From Betaproteobacteria bacterium (GTDB taxonomy: Bacteria > Pseudomonadota > Gammaproteobacteria > Burkholderiales > SG8-39): a stretch of 60,145 nt of DNA. The position numbers were made by a program, and so were the translations under genes. This document shows positions 37,863-46,346 of this stretch, one piece after another. The stretch covers positions 1-60,145 of the forward strand of contig CANIIA010000006.1 of assembly GCA_947467435.1 (NCBI GenBank), in the 5' to 3' direction. Numbering within the stretch: position 1 is the first letter of the stretch; every line of letters starts with the position of its first letter. The notes under the pieces are model-generated. The model worked only from the letters and a program-made list of their open reading frames with translations, was not told the origin of the DNA and did no database searches.

Positions 37863-38231
37863 ATGGAAAGTCCGTTCAAAGGTAAAACCGGTATCCGACG
37901 CCTCATTAATGCGGCCGGATACTCGCTGGCCGGTCTGTTAGCGGCCATTCGAAACGAAGATGCCTTTCGACAAGAACTTGCGCTGGCGATTGTTCTAATC
38001 CCACTTGGCTTGTGGTTTGGTCCGGGTGGATTAGCTAAAGCGGCATTGGTCGCAAGCGTACTGTTAGTACTGATCGTCGAGCTACTCAACTCCGCGGTTG
38101 AGGCTGCGGTCGACCATACCTCGCTTGACCGTCACCCGCTGGCACGTCGAGCTAAAGACATTGGTAGCGCAGCCGTCCTTGTTGCGCTGATGAATGTACT
38201 TGCCACCTGGACGCTGATTTTTTTCTTCTAA
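37863..38231 (+). CDS. dgkA: Diacylglycerol kinase
   Basis: 122 residues, the usual size. 'AIRNEDAFRQELALAI', 'VELLNSAVEAAVD' and 'RAKDIGSAAV' hold the catalytic and metal-binding acidic residues of this small trimeric membrane enzyme. It phosphorylates diacylglycerol to phosphatidate. In this setting it would compete with BtaA and the glycosyltransferase for diacylglycerol. Divergent from olsB. Confidence 0.93.
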   Translation: MESPFKGKTGIRRLINAAGYSLAGLLAAIRNEDAFRQELALAIVLIPLGLWFGPGGLAKAALVASVLLVLIVELLNSAVEAAVDHTSLDRHPLARRAKDIGSAAVLVALMNVLATWTLIFFF

Positions 38232-38329
38232 CGCCACACCTTGAGCGGACGTTAGATCAACGCAGGCCCGCTACACCGTCACACAAAATTCATCTAGCCG
38301 TAACCAGCTGTTCATCAGCGCCGTGCAAA

Positions 38330-39028
38330 GTGGTGTCTGTGATCAGCCCTATCGACATTCGTGAATTTGGACAACCGCTTGTTCGTCTACGCGTCGCATT
38401 GGTGACCGACACCTATTCGCCTGACGAGCAATCTGTGGTGCATTCCATCGATCAGCTAATGTCAGGATTGCTCGAGCGAAACCACTGTGTGCAACTCATT
38501 CGTCCTGCGGGGGTTGCAATTGCAGCCGATGGTGAGCATCCCTTTGCAATGGGCACTCGTCTTAGCCTTTCCTTGCCCAAACATTTATCACTGGGTATTC
38601 CAGCGCGCCAACACCTGGTGCGCTACTGGGGTGCGCATCGACCTAATGTTGTACATATAGCGACCGAAGGAAAATTGGGCTGGTCTGCTTTGTCCGCAGC
38701 AAGGAAGTTACATATCCCTATAGCGACAGATCTGCGTACGCATTTTCTAAATACGCCAGCACATCAAGTGCTCCAATGGTTGTCTAAGCCAATTGCTAGC
38801 TATTTACGCAAATTTCATAACCGCGCGAACACCACTCTGGTGACGGATACAAAGATTGCCGCAGAACTTCGTGCGCTTGGCTTTACACACATCAGACCAA
38901 TCAACGACCAAGAGACAGACCGCGACTCCTCTTTTGTCACACCAGAGCGTCACGCAACGCTCTGCTACGAACGCGCACTACTGGATACCGCAAACCTCTC
39001 TCAACCATTCAATGCGTGGCAAACATGA
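38330..39028 (+). CDS. Truncated GT4-type glycosyltransferase, N-terminal domain only
   Basis: 232 residues from a GTG. 'LRVALVTDTYSPDEQSVVHSIDQL', 'VVHIATEGKLGWSALSAARKLHIPIATDLRTHF' and 'NTTLVTDTKIAAELRALGF' (read in parts) align along the N-terminal Rossmann domain of the full-length enzyme at 39569. The C-terminal donor-binding domain is missing and the last 40 residues look eroded. The stop overlaps the PAP2 ATG as ATGA, so the truncation is not from a simple cut at this end. It probably lacks transferase activity; a regulatory or partner role remains possible. Confidence 0.65.
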   Translation: MVSVISPIDIREFGQPLVRLRVALVTDTYSPDEQSVVHSIDQLMSGLLERNHCVQLIRPAGVAIAADGEHPFAMGTRLSLSLPKHLSLGIPARQHLVRYWGAHRPNVVHIATEGKLGWSALSAARKLHIPIATDLRTHFLNTPAHQVLQWLSKPIASYLRKFHNRANTTLVTDTKIAAELRALGFTHIRPINDQETDRDSSFVTPERHATLCYERALLDTANLSQPFNAWQT

Positions 39029-39561
39029 CGCGGCTACAAAGCACCTTGCACCGCATACATTCACTAGATTTACATTGGTGTGTTCAGTTTAATGCGGCCT
39101 CTCGGCATCGGCTGATTCTGATTTTTTTTAAGTTAATTAGTCGATTAGGCAACGGTGTCTTTTGATATGCACTAATGATTGGGCTTCTGCTACATGATTC
39201 CGCGCATGAGTATGCGTTGGTGCTAAAGATGTTAATCACCGGTGCAATCACCACGTGCATTTATAAAATTCTAAAACACAAAACGTTACGACCCCGACCG
39301 TATCAAGTGCATCAGCATATTGCTGTGGGGGCTCCAGCACTGGATCAATTTAGTTTTCCATCCGGACACACGCTACATGCAGTCATGTTTTCAATTCTCG
39401 TTTGCGCTGCACATCCTGACTTCATCTTATCGCTTGGATCATTCAGCGTACTCGTTGCTATTTCACGCTTGGTGCTCGGCTTACATTACCCAAGTGACGT
39501 GCTGGCCGCCATCGGACTTGGCAGCTTGATTGGTTGCTTGGCGATAACGATTGTCCCCTAA
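39025..39561 (+). pseudogene. PAP2-family phosphatase interrupted by an in-frame TGA
   Basis: A single frame of 179 codons starts at an ATG overlapping the upstream gene (ATGA) and contains one stop, TGA at 39163-39165 (codon 47). Before it: 'LHRIHSLDLHWCVQFN' and 'KLISRLGNGVF'; after it: 'YALMIGLLLHD', then the PAP2 signatures 'KTLRPRPYQ', 'FSFPSGHTLHAV' and 'SRLVLGLHYPSDVLA'. From memory, relatives read GDGVFWY here, so the TGA replaces a conserved Trp (TGG). The downstream ATG at 39175 would give a 128-residue piece keeping the active site but lacking the first helix. It could be a decaying gene, readthrough, or a sequencing error. Confidence 0.8.
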
Positions 39562-39568
39562 AGCACAC

Positions 39569-40852
39569 ATGACTGACGTGTTGTCACAAGCAATCGAGCG
39601 TACGGCTGCACCAAAGGGCTTGCGTATTGCTTTTGTGACAGAAACATTTGCCCCAGAAATTAATGGTGTCGCGATGACGGCAGGTCATTTTGTACGTGGC
39701 TTAAGACAGCGTGGCCACAACGTACAACTGATTCGACCAAAGCAGCGTCACGCACCATCATCAAACGATGATCCGAATACGGTATTGGTCAGCGGGCTTC
39801 CGATACCGAATTATCCGGGCTTGCAATTTGGCCTACCCTGCGCAAGCACATTACGTCGGCTATGGGTAGCGCAACGTCCAGATATTGTGCATGTTGTCAC
39901 TGAAGGTCCGCTCGGTTGGAGTGCGGTACGTGCCGCGCACAAACTCAATATTCCAGTGACTAGCGGTTTTCACACCAACTTTCATCGCTACACAGCGCAC
40001 TACGGGCTTGGCTGGATGCAGCATATAGTCAACGGATACCTACGCTACTTGCATAACCGAACCAAGTGCACGATGGTTCCTACCCGCGCGCTAGCGCTCG
40101 AATTAGATCGCCTGGGCTATCGCAACCTGTGCGTCGTTTCACGCGGCGTTGATACGCAGCTCTTCAACCCGTCGCGGCGCGACCCAGCGTTGCGAGCCCA
40201 GTGGGGGGTCAATGATCATGGCTTAGTTGTTTTATACGTCGGACGATTGGCCGCAGAAAAAAATATTCGTACCGTGCTGAATGCCTTTGCAGCCATACGC
40301 GCCTATCGTCGCGACGCTCGACTCGTGTTTGTTGGTGATGGACCACTAAGTGACAGATTAAAGAAACAGCAGCCGGATGCGATTTTTTGTGGGGTGCAGC
40401 GTGCGGAGGGTTTAGCGCAGCACTACGCGTCAGCTGATGTATTTTTATTTCCAAGCTTGTCTGAAACGTTTGGTAATGTCACCAGTGAAGCCATGGCCTC
40501 CGGATTGGGTATTGCTGCCTATCATCATGCAGCAGCGGGTGAGCTGATTACGCACAACGTGGATGGCTGCGTGGCAAGCCCAGGGGATGAACGTGCTTTT
40601 GTTGGAATGGCAGTCACACTTGCCAGTGAGGCGGGCCTATTAACTTCCATCCGATCTGCGGCGAGAGCACGCGCACTCTCATTAGATTGGGATCGTGTGA
40701 TCTATAGTTTTGAGCACGAGTTATTTGAAGCAATTCAACAGCAAGCACCGCAGTCTATTCAACACGACGCATTAGCGGCTGCCCCATGCGTAGCGCCGCC
40801 CCTGGCTGGTTTTCAGCGCACACAGCGTAGCCCTTGGGCGCGAAGACGATGA
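39569..40852 (+). CDS. GT4 glycosyltransferase, candidate diacylglycerol glycosyltransferase
   Basis: 427 residues from the ATG at 39569, 8 bases after PAP2. The N-domain has 'RIAFVTETFAPEINGVAMTA' and 'VHVVTEGPLGWSAV'; the C-domain has 'VLYVGRLAAEKNIRTVL', 'LVFVGDGPL' and the EX7E motif in 'SLSETFGNVTSEAMASG'. This is the MgtA/SqdX/Agt-like subfamily, which includes lipid glycosyltransferases made under phosphate stress. The donor sugar is not readable. The final 30 residues overlap psd on the opposite strand by 98 bases. Confidence 0.8.
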   Translation: MTDVLSQAIERTAAPKGLRIAFVTETFAPEINGVAMTAGHFVRGLRQRGHNVQLIRPKQRHAPSSNDDPNTVLVSGLPIPNYPGLQFGLPCASTLRRLWVAQRPDIVHVVTEGPLGWSAVRAAHKLNIPVTSGFHTNFHRYTAHYGLGWMQHIVNGYLRYLHNRTKCTMVPTRALALELDRLGYRNLCVVSRGVDTQLFNPSRRDPALRAQWGVNDHGLVVLYVGRLAAEKNIRTVLNAFAAIRAYRRDARLVFVGDGPLSDRLKKQQPDAIFCGVQRAEGLAQHYASADVFLFPSLSETFGNVTSEAMASGLGIAAYHHAAAGELITHNVDGCVASPGDERAFVGMAVTLASEAGLLTSIRSAARARALSLDWDRVIYSFEHELFEAIQQQAPQSIQHDALAAAPCVAPPLAGFQRTQRSPWARRR

Positions 40853-41618
40853 TGGTAGATCCATGCTCAAACCACCCCATTTCTTCACCCCGTTTGTACG
40901 TAGTGTTGCACTCAATCTGATTTGGACCTTGATAACGTAAATGCAGCAAGGTATCCAAAAAATGCAAGCGGATACTCGCGACCAGAATCGCTGCAACGGG
41001 CACCATGACCAGTGGTGCGCCATCGGGCAAACGGGTTTGCACCACCGCACGTTCATTGCGACAAAACAATCGCTCCACGCGCTTCAGAGCAATCGGGTTG
41101 ACATTCCAAGTGTCTCCGGACACATACACCGTACGCTCGACATGCAAGTCGCTTGGCGCATGAAAGCGGTGATACATGCTCGATTTAATGCGCAAAGTGA
41201 CATAGGTACTGTCTCGACAGATCGAGACCAACTCCGGTGTCGGCAAGAGATCTTCCAGTGTGTAAGGAAAGCCCTTAGCTTGGTACAGCCGCGTGCCATC
41301 GACCAAGCCTTGCGCACCGACAATTGCATCGCACGGACTCACCAACACCGAACGGTCGGAATGAATCGGCCGAGCACTTGGTTTTAATTCACGGACAAAA
41401 CATGCATGCAAACTCGAAAAAGTCTGCACGCGAGATTCACTCAAGTCGAGATCGGCAAAGCAGCGCCAAATCGCAATGGATATTCGACAAAGCAATGGAT
41501 GTTCAATTTTGCTAAACCATCCCATCCACAAGGTCAACGCGCGCCGTGGAATTCGGTTTGTAAGCAAAAAATTTACATCTTCATTCAGTAATTGAAACAA
41601 CAATTTTAGTGTTCGCAT
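40755..41618 (-). CDS. psd: Phosphatidylserine decarboxylase-like proenzyme
   Basis: 287 residues from the ATG at 41616-41618; the frame reaches 41822 only as a shadow of the aminotransferase. 'LVSPCDAIVGAQGLVDGTRLYQ', 'SSMYHRFHAPSDLHVERTVYVSGD' (read in parts) and the self-cleavage site 'EHGSTIIVFAPKG' are present; the Ser of GST becomes the pyruvoyl group. The membrane enzyme turns phosphatidylserine into phosphatidylethanolamine. It is away from any pssA gene and divergent (40 bases) from an aminotransferase, so a special substrate is possible. Confidence 0.87.
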   Translation of the reverse strand: MRTLKLLFQLLNEDVNFLLTNRIPRRALTLWMGWFSKIEHPLLCRISIAIWRCFADLDLSESRVQTFSSLHACFVRELKPSARPIHSDRSVLVSPCDAIVGAQGLVDGTRLYQAKGFPYTLEDLLPTPELVSICRDSTYVTLRIKSSMYHRFHAPSDLHVERTVYVSGDTWNVNPIALKRVERLFCRNERAVVQTRLPDGAPLVMVPVAAILVASIRLHFLDTLLHLRYQGPNQIECNTTYKRGEEMGWFEHGSTIIVFAPKGYAVCAENQPGAALRMGQPLMRRVE

Positions 41619-41658
41619 CCGTGAATAAGCCCTATGTAGCACTCTGTAAGGAAACACC

Positions 41659-43368
41659 ATGACGATTGAGTTGATCGCCCAAACATTGAATACCATCGGC
41701 ACCAGCGGTACCGTACTGGGTCTGACTGCGGCAGCTGGCGCAGCGAGCCTGTTGCCCGCTGCGCAACAACGCATCGCGCTGTCGTTTGCCAAACACCCCT
41801 CCCTTGCAGGACATCCGCGCACTGCAAGGCGTATCGCACAACTGCTGCCGTATTACGCTTACGATGAACAAACGTTCTTTTCTTGCGATGACGCGCCCTT
41901 GTTGATTCAGGACAGGCGACGCGCTGGATTTGCAAGACTGCATGCGCTGTATCAAGAAAGATTTTCTAAAGGCATTAATGCAGCCAACCAACTGCGACAC
42001 GGATTGTCTGATCTGCAATTCACCTCGAACTACCGCGTGCCATTTCAATTTAGCCAACACGTAAAAACGCATTTGGCTGCTGGCCCTTTTGTACAATCTT
42101 CTGCGGGGGTCACCGTCAATGATCTTGACGGTAATTGTTTCTATGACCTGACCGGATCGTATGGCGTCAATCTGCTTGGCTACGATTTCTATAAAGCATG
42201 CATTGCTGAAGGTAGCGCGGCGGTCCAGACCCTCGGACCCGTACTGGGTGCTTACCATCCAATCGTTTTGGATAATGTGCAACGATTGCGCGCGATCTCT
42301 GGTTTGGATGAAGTGTCGTTCCACATGTCGGGGACCGAAGCCGTGATGCAAGCGGTTCGCTTGGCGCGATACCACACTGGCAAAACGCACTTGGTACGTT
42401 TTTGTGGCGCTTATCACGGCTGGTGGGGCGATGTGCAACCCGGCGTTGGCAATCCATCGACCGCCCGTGAAACATACACCCTGAGCGAAATGAGCAAGCG
42501 GACGTTGAATATTCTGCGTACGCGCTCCGATATTGCTTGCGTATTGGTCAATCCATTGCAGGCCTTGCATCCAAACCAAGCCGCGCCTGCGGATGGTTCG
42601 CTGATCGATGGCAGTCGTCGTGCTGAATTTCAACGTGACGGCTATACCGAGTGGCTGCGAGATTTGCGACAGATCTGTACCGAGCGGGGCATTGCGCTGA
42701 TTTTTGATGAGGTCTTTGTCGGTTTTCGTTTGGCTCGGGCAGGCGCGCAAGAGTACTTTGGCGTGCGTGCCGACATGGTGACGTACGGTAAAACTCTGGG
42801 GGGTGGATTGCCCGTTGGGGTGTTGTGTGGCGCGCATCAATGGATGCGTCGATTCAAAGATGATGCGCCTGCCGACATCTGCTTTGCACGAGGCACATTT
42901 AACGCCCACCCTTATGTGATGGGGACCATGAATCGCTTTTTGCAGTTTGTTGAAACAGAAGAAGCGCACGCGATGTACGCGGCAGATAACGATTTGTGGA
43001 ACGCGCGAGCCGCTGATCTGAATGCGCGGTTGATCAACGCACGTGTACCGGTCCAAGTGGCAAATATGGCCTCGATTTGGACGGTGTTGTACACACAACC
43101 GGGCCGCTACCACTGGATGCTGCAATATTATTTGCGTGCGCAAGGCTTGGCCCTTAGCTGGGTGGGGACCGGGCGATTGATCTTCAGTCTCAATTACACA
43201 AACGCAGACTTTAATGAAGTCGCAGAGCGCTTTGTGAACGCTTGTCGCGCAATGCAAGCCGATGGATGGTGGTGGAGCAACGCAAAGCTCACCAACAAAG
43301 CGATCCGGCGCCGTGTCTTAAAAGAATCGATACGGCACCGGTTAGGATGGTTTAACAGATCCGCTTAA
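41659..43368 (+). CDS. Class III PLP aminotransferase/aminomutase with N-terminal extension
   Basis: 569 residues, about 140 more than HemL. The first 35 residues hold a hydrophobic segment 'VLGLTAAAGAASLLPAA', then a segment with no recognised domain to about residue 140. The core has 'SFHMSGTEAVMQAVRLAR', 'CGAYHGWWGDV', 'ALIFDEVFVGFR' with the cofactor Asp, and the PLP Lys in 'TYGKTLGGGLPVG'. It resembles glutamate-1-semialdehyde aminomutases, but the extension, the HGWW motif and the location between psd and lipid genes suggest a different, perhaps membrane-associated, amino donor reaction. AAGGA lies before the ATG. Confidence 0.8.
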   Translation: MTIELIAQTLNTIGTSGTVLGLTAAAGAASLLPAAQQRIALSFAKHPSLAGHPRTARRIAQLLPYYAYDEQTFFSCDDAPLLIQDRRRAGFARLHALYQERFSKGINAANQLRHGLSDLQFTSNYRVPFQFSQHVKTHLAAGPFVQSSAGVTVNDLDGNCFYDLTGSYGVNLLGYDFYKACIAEGSAAVQTLGPVLGAYHPIVLDNVQRLRAISGLDEVSFHMSGTEAVMQAVRLARYHTGKTHLVRFCGAYHGWWGDVQPGVGNPSTARETYTLSEMSKRTLNILRTRSDIACVLVNPLQALHPNQAAPADGSLIDGSRRAEFQRDGYTEWLRDLRQICTERGIALIFDEVFVGFRLARAGAQEYFGVRADMVTYGKTLGGGLPVGVLCGAHQWMRRFKDDAPADICFARGTFNAHPYVMGTMNRFLQFVETEEAHAMYAADNDLWNARAADLNARLINARVPVQVANMASIWTVLYTQPGRYHWMLQYYLRAQGLALSWVGTGRLIFSLNYTNADFNEVAERFVNACRAMQADGWWWSNAKLTNKAIRRRVLKESIRHRLGWFNRSA

Positions 43369-43973
43369 GCACCGTGACTTGCGTGATCCGGATCAATCAA
43401 CTGCCCTTGCAGTAGGTACAGCGGTGCCTTGCAATACAACTTTGCATCATGAAATGGGTCGGTCAAAATTTTAGTGCACCAAACCAAGCCAGCTTGCACA
43501 TCACGCAAGAAAAACAAATGCACTGTACGAAACAACAATCCACCAATGCCAATCCATAACCAAAGCAAACCAGTGTTATGAACAAACTCGGCTGGATTGC
43601 TATGCGGGGTCATTAATCCAAAAAAACCGGGCGCCACATACAACGCAAATGGTGACAGCGCCCAGATACTCATCAGTACGACTTTACGCTTTAAGTTATA
43701 GCCCACTTTAATTTCTTCTTTGTACGCATGCGTGGCACGATTAATATGGTCGTAGCCCTTCGGCTCAAAGAAAAAATGTCCGGCTTGGCGACTGGTCATC
43801 GACACTAGCCAAGCCAATACCGCAGCCAATGCTGGATCAATAAACAACAACACATAGGCACACAGAAAACTCACGGCACTCACCAAATGGAGCGACTGGT
43901 TGATGCGACTGTGATGATAGTACCGATGATCATCCCAACGTTGCTCGTGTAGCTCTGAAAAAAAACCACGCAT
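43365..43973 (-). CDS. Membrane protein resembling Mpo1/DUF962 2-hydroxy fatty acid dioxygenases
   Basis: 202 residues with about four membrane helices. A His-rich start 'YYHHSRINQSLHLVSAVS' and 'RQAGHFFFEPKGYDHINR' recall the H(x)nN(x)3H and GHxxxE pattern of the Mpo1-like iron dioxygenases, which shorten 2-hydroxy fatty acids by one carbon. The match is partial, so the function is tentative. Ends by overlapping the aminotransferase stop by 3 bases. A weak 11-bp phased array lies upstream. Confidence 0.5.
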   Translation of the reverse strand: MRGFFSELHEQRWDDHRYYHHSRINQSLHLVSAVSFLCAYVLLFIDPALAAVLAWLVSMTSRQAGHFFFEPKGYDHINRATHAYKEEIKVGYNLKRKVVLMSIWALSPFALYVAPGFFGLMTPHSNPAEFVHNTGLLWLWIGIGGLLFRTVHLFFLRDVQAGLVWCTKILTDPFHDAKLYCKAPLYLLQGQLIDPDHASHGA

Positions 43974-44020
43974 GATCTCTCCGCAATAGTGTGTGACATG
44001 ATTCAGCTTAGGGCAAAGGT

Positions 44021-44082
44021 ATGACGCGAATGCGACAAGGCTGTTGCAAATTCAAGATGATTTGATGACACGACAAAGACAG
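44021..44082 (-). promoter_or_regulatory. Degenerate PhoB-box-like array upstream of the Mpo1-like gene
   Basis: ATGACGC (44021), GCGACAA (44032), ATGACAC (44065) and AAGACAG (44076) are all in one 11-bp phase; the two positions in between are poor. It lies 48 bases above the minus-strand ATG in the gap after phoX. Weaker than the other arrays. Confidence 0.4.
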
Positions 44083-44123
44083 CGCCGATCACCCGATGGG
44101 GGTGTTTCAGCGCGGTCGATGCA

Positions 44124-46346
44124 TCACACCCCGATCACGCCACCATCTTCGCGCGTGATCACAATGGTTGCAGAACGCGGGCGACCTGCTGGCCCATACC
44201 CCACATTGCCTGGCCATCGGCTTTGATAACTAAATTCCGCTGCACCACCAAGCGCGGGTGTGTCTTCACCCGGATGTTGAATATTGACGAAGAGTGCCTT
44301 GCCATCCGGCGATTCCGTCAGCCCAGTCACTTCAGCACCTTTGGGGGCAATTAAAAACCGACGTAAACGTGCTTCACCCAACAGCGCACCCACAAACGTC
44401 TCTTGTTTACCGTCACGTACCGCACCATCGACCCGCTGCTGGTTCATGGCCGCAGTTTTTCCACCATCGCCGACACGACCCGGCAGCGCTGCGAGCAACA
44501 TGCAATTGGTTTCATCAGTCATGGCGCCATCATCGGTTTGAATCCAACAGATGCCGGTAGCTTGACTAAACCACAAGCCATCGGGAGACGAAAAACTATT
44601 CTTGGCAGTTAACCCAGAGAGATTCGCCGCGCCCGCATCTTCTTCGGCACCAAAGACAAAAATATCCCAATAAAAATTTAATGCATGCGGCGCACCATCT
44701 TCACGGAACCGAATGATGTGCCCATTCGGATTACCTGACTGCTTCTTGCCATCTTGGTCGATGTAGGCGCGCGGGTTAGCCGCATTGACGTTATTCAGTG
44801 TGCGCGTGTTGTTGTTCGTCAGTGAAAAATAGACTTCACCATTGTGCGGATTTACCGCACCCCACTCAGGGCGATCCATAGGCGTCGCGCCAAGCGCATC
44901 TGCAGCCAGCCGAGTAAATACCAACACATCAGCTTGGCTTTGGAAGGCAAAGTTTTTTGCATGGGCGATGGCCGCTTGTTGCACGCTCATTTCAAGCCAC
45001 TGACCTTTGCCATCGGCGTCGAAACGCGCGACATACAAGGTACCTTCGTTCAAGTACTTGTCACCCGCTTGCATCCCACCACCCACATCACGTGGATCCC
45101 AAACCGCTGCTGTCACAAATTTGTAGATGTATTCGTTTCTTGAATCGCAGCCCATGTAAAACACCAGCGGCTGACCAGCGCGAGGAATGCTGCACACCGC
45201 AGCTTCATGCGCCAAACGTCCCAATGCAATACGTTTCGCAGGACGCTGATCTGGCGCTAACGGATCCATTTCGACCACATAGCCAAAGGTATTTTCTTCC
45301 TGACGAAAATCTTCTGTTGGACGATCACTGATTGCCGCCAAATTCCATCGAGAAAATCGATCATCTGTCGTTGACACGGTGTGCCAACCTTGGCTGCGCT
45401 CAGTTTTTTTGGACGATGACAAAGGCTCGGTCACCACGCCATAGCGTTTGCGTGCTTGCACTGTGCGCGCATCTGTTGCAGCGGCACCGGCAGACAGTTG
45501 AAAATAATTCGCCCAATTTTCTTCGCAAGATAAGTAGGTACCCCATGGAGTTTTTCCATGGCCACAGGGGTTTAACACACCGCGCGCCTGCCGACCCATC
45601 GGATCAAACCGCGTGACCATCAGCGCAAACACGTCGGCCTGTACTGCTTTGGGTGCTGCAATCCGCACTGGGCTTAGCGGGGTAACGCGCCGGTGATAAG
45701 TGGAATTTGCCACCATTTGCCAGCCAGCAGCAGAACGCACGATCTCCACCATCGACACACCGTGCAAATTAATTTCTTTCATCACCTCATCCAACGGACG
45801 CGTGCCAAGATCCCAATTACCGAACTGATGAAATTTTTTTCCGCTCACACCATTTGAGGTTTGACCATTGGGATGCAGAAAATGTGCATCTGCTGAGCTT
45901 TCGTGATTCACACAAAGCACTGCGCGTCCGGTATCCACCGAGGTGTAATGCCCCTTGGCGTCGATAAAGTACAGATCCATGCCATCGTGATGATCACCAA
46001 TGCGCCGAGACCAATCATCTTGCTCGGTGCCCACACTTGAAAAAGCACTCAATGACAGGTCAAGCGGATCACCGCTGGCATGCAAGACGGTGTATCGGTA
46101 ACCTGGCGGCAACACCACACGGTCTTCCAGGCTTTTGTCCAGGGATGAAAAGCCAAGTGCGTTGTTTGGTGCACCAGCCTCTTGGCCCAAGGTGGCACAT
46201 CCGGTCAGCACACTGGCCATACTGAGCCCGACACCACCACGCAAAATCTGTCGGCGCATCGGGCTGGATAAGCCTTGGGTGAGTACCGTTTGAAAATGGA
46301 TGTTGTCAGAGGGATTGAAATCATCATCTTGATCATGCTGAGACAC
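44124..46346 (-). CDS. phoX: PhoX-family alkaline phosphatase (DUF839)
   Basis: 740 residues from a GTG at 46344-46346, with GGAG 7 bases upstream; it overlaps plcP by 14 bases. A twin-arginine-like 'SPMRRQILRGGVGLSMAS' leads to a lipobox 'VLTGC', so it is exported folded and probably lipidated. Marks of PhoX: 'AVLCVNHESSADAHF', 'TYLSCEENWANYF', 'RLAHEAAVCSIPRAGQPLVFYMG' (in parts), 'FVNIQHPGED'. PhoX is a calcium/iron phosphomonoesterase that frees phosphate from organic esters outside the cytoplasm, such as the head groups PlcP releases. Confidence 0.9.
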   Translation of the reverse strand: MSQHDQDDDFNPSDNIHFQTVLTQGLSSPMRRQILRGGVGLSMASVLTGCATLGQEAGAPNNALGFSSLDKSLEDRVVLPPGYRYTVLHASGDPLDLSLSAFSSVGTEQDDWSRRIGDHHDGMDLYFIDAKGHYTSVDTGRAVLCVNHESSADAHFLHPNGQTSNGVSGKKFHQFGNWDLGTRPLDEVMKEINLHGVSMVEIVRSAAGWQMVANSTYHRRVTPLSPVRIAAPKAVQADVFALMVTRFDPMGRQARGVLNPCGHGKTPWGTYLSCEENWANYFQLSAGAAATDARTVQARKRYGVVTEPLSSSKKTERSQGWHTVSTTDDRFSRWNLAAISDRPTEDFRQEENTFGYVVEMDPLAPDQRPAKRIALGRLAHEAAVCSIPRAGQPLVFYMGCDSRNEYIYKFVTAAVWDPRDVGGGMQAGDKYLNEGTLYVARFDADGKGQWLEMSVQQAAIAHAKNFAFQSQADVLVFTRLAADALGATPMDRPEWGAVNPHNGEVYFSLTNNNTRTLNNVNAANPRAYIDQDGKKQSGNPNGHIIRFREDGAPHALNFYWDIFVFGAEEDAGAANLSGLTAKNSFSSPDGLWFSQATGICWIQTDDGAMTDETNCMLLAALPGRVGDGGKTAAMNQQRVDGAVRDGKQETFVGALLGEARLRRFLIAPKGAEVTGLTESPDGKALFVNIQHPGEDTPALGGAAEFSYQSRWPGNVGYGPAGRPRSATIVITREDGGVIGV

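Noticed and set aside
39163..39165. TGA read as Trp or selenocysteine
   Set aside because: TGA ends several clearly complete genes here (pcm, mshM, mshK), so it is not Trp generally, and no selenocysteine-type context or family precedent is known for PAP2 at this place.
41632..43257. 541-codon open frame on the minus strand
   Set aside because: It lies wholly antisense to the class III aminotransferase, has a composition rich in Arg, His, Gln and Ile, and shows no domain; it is a codon-bias shadow.
41659..43368. hemL, glutamate-1-semialdehyde aminomutase
   Set aside because: The core is similar, but the protein is about 140 residues longer and sits among lipid genes, so I do not give the symbol.
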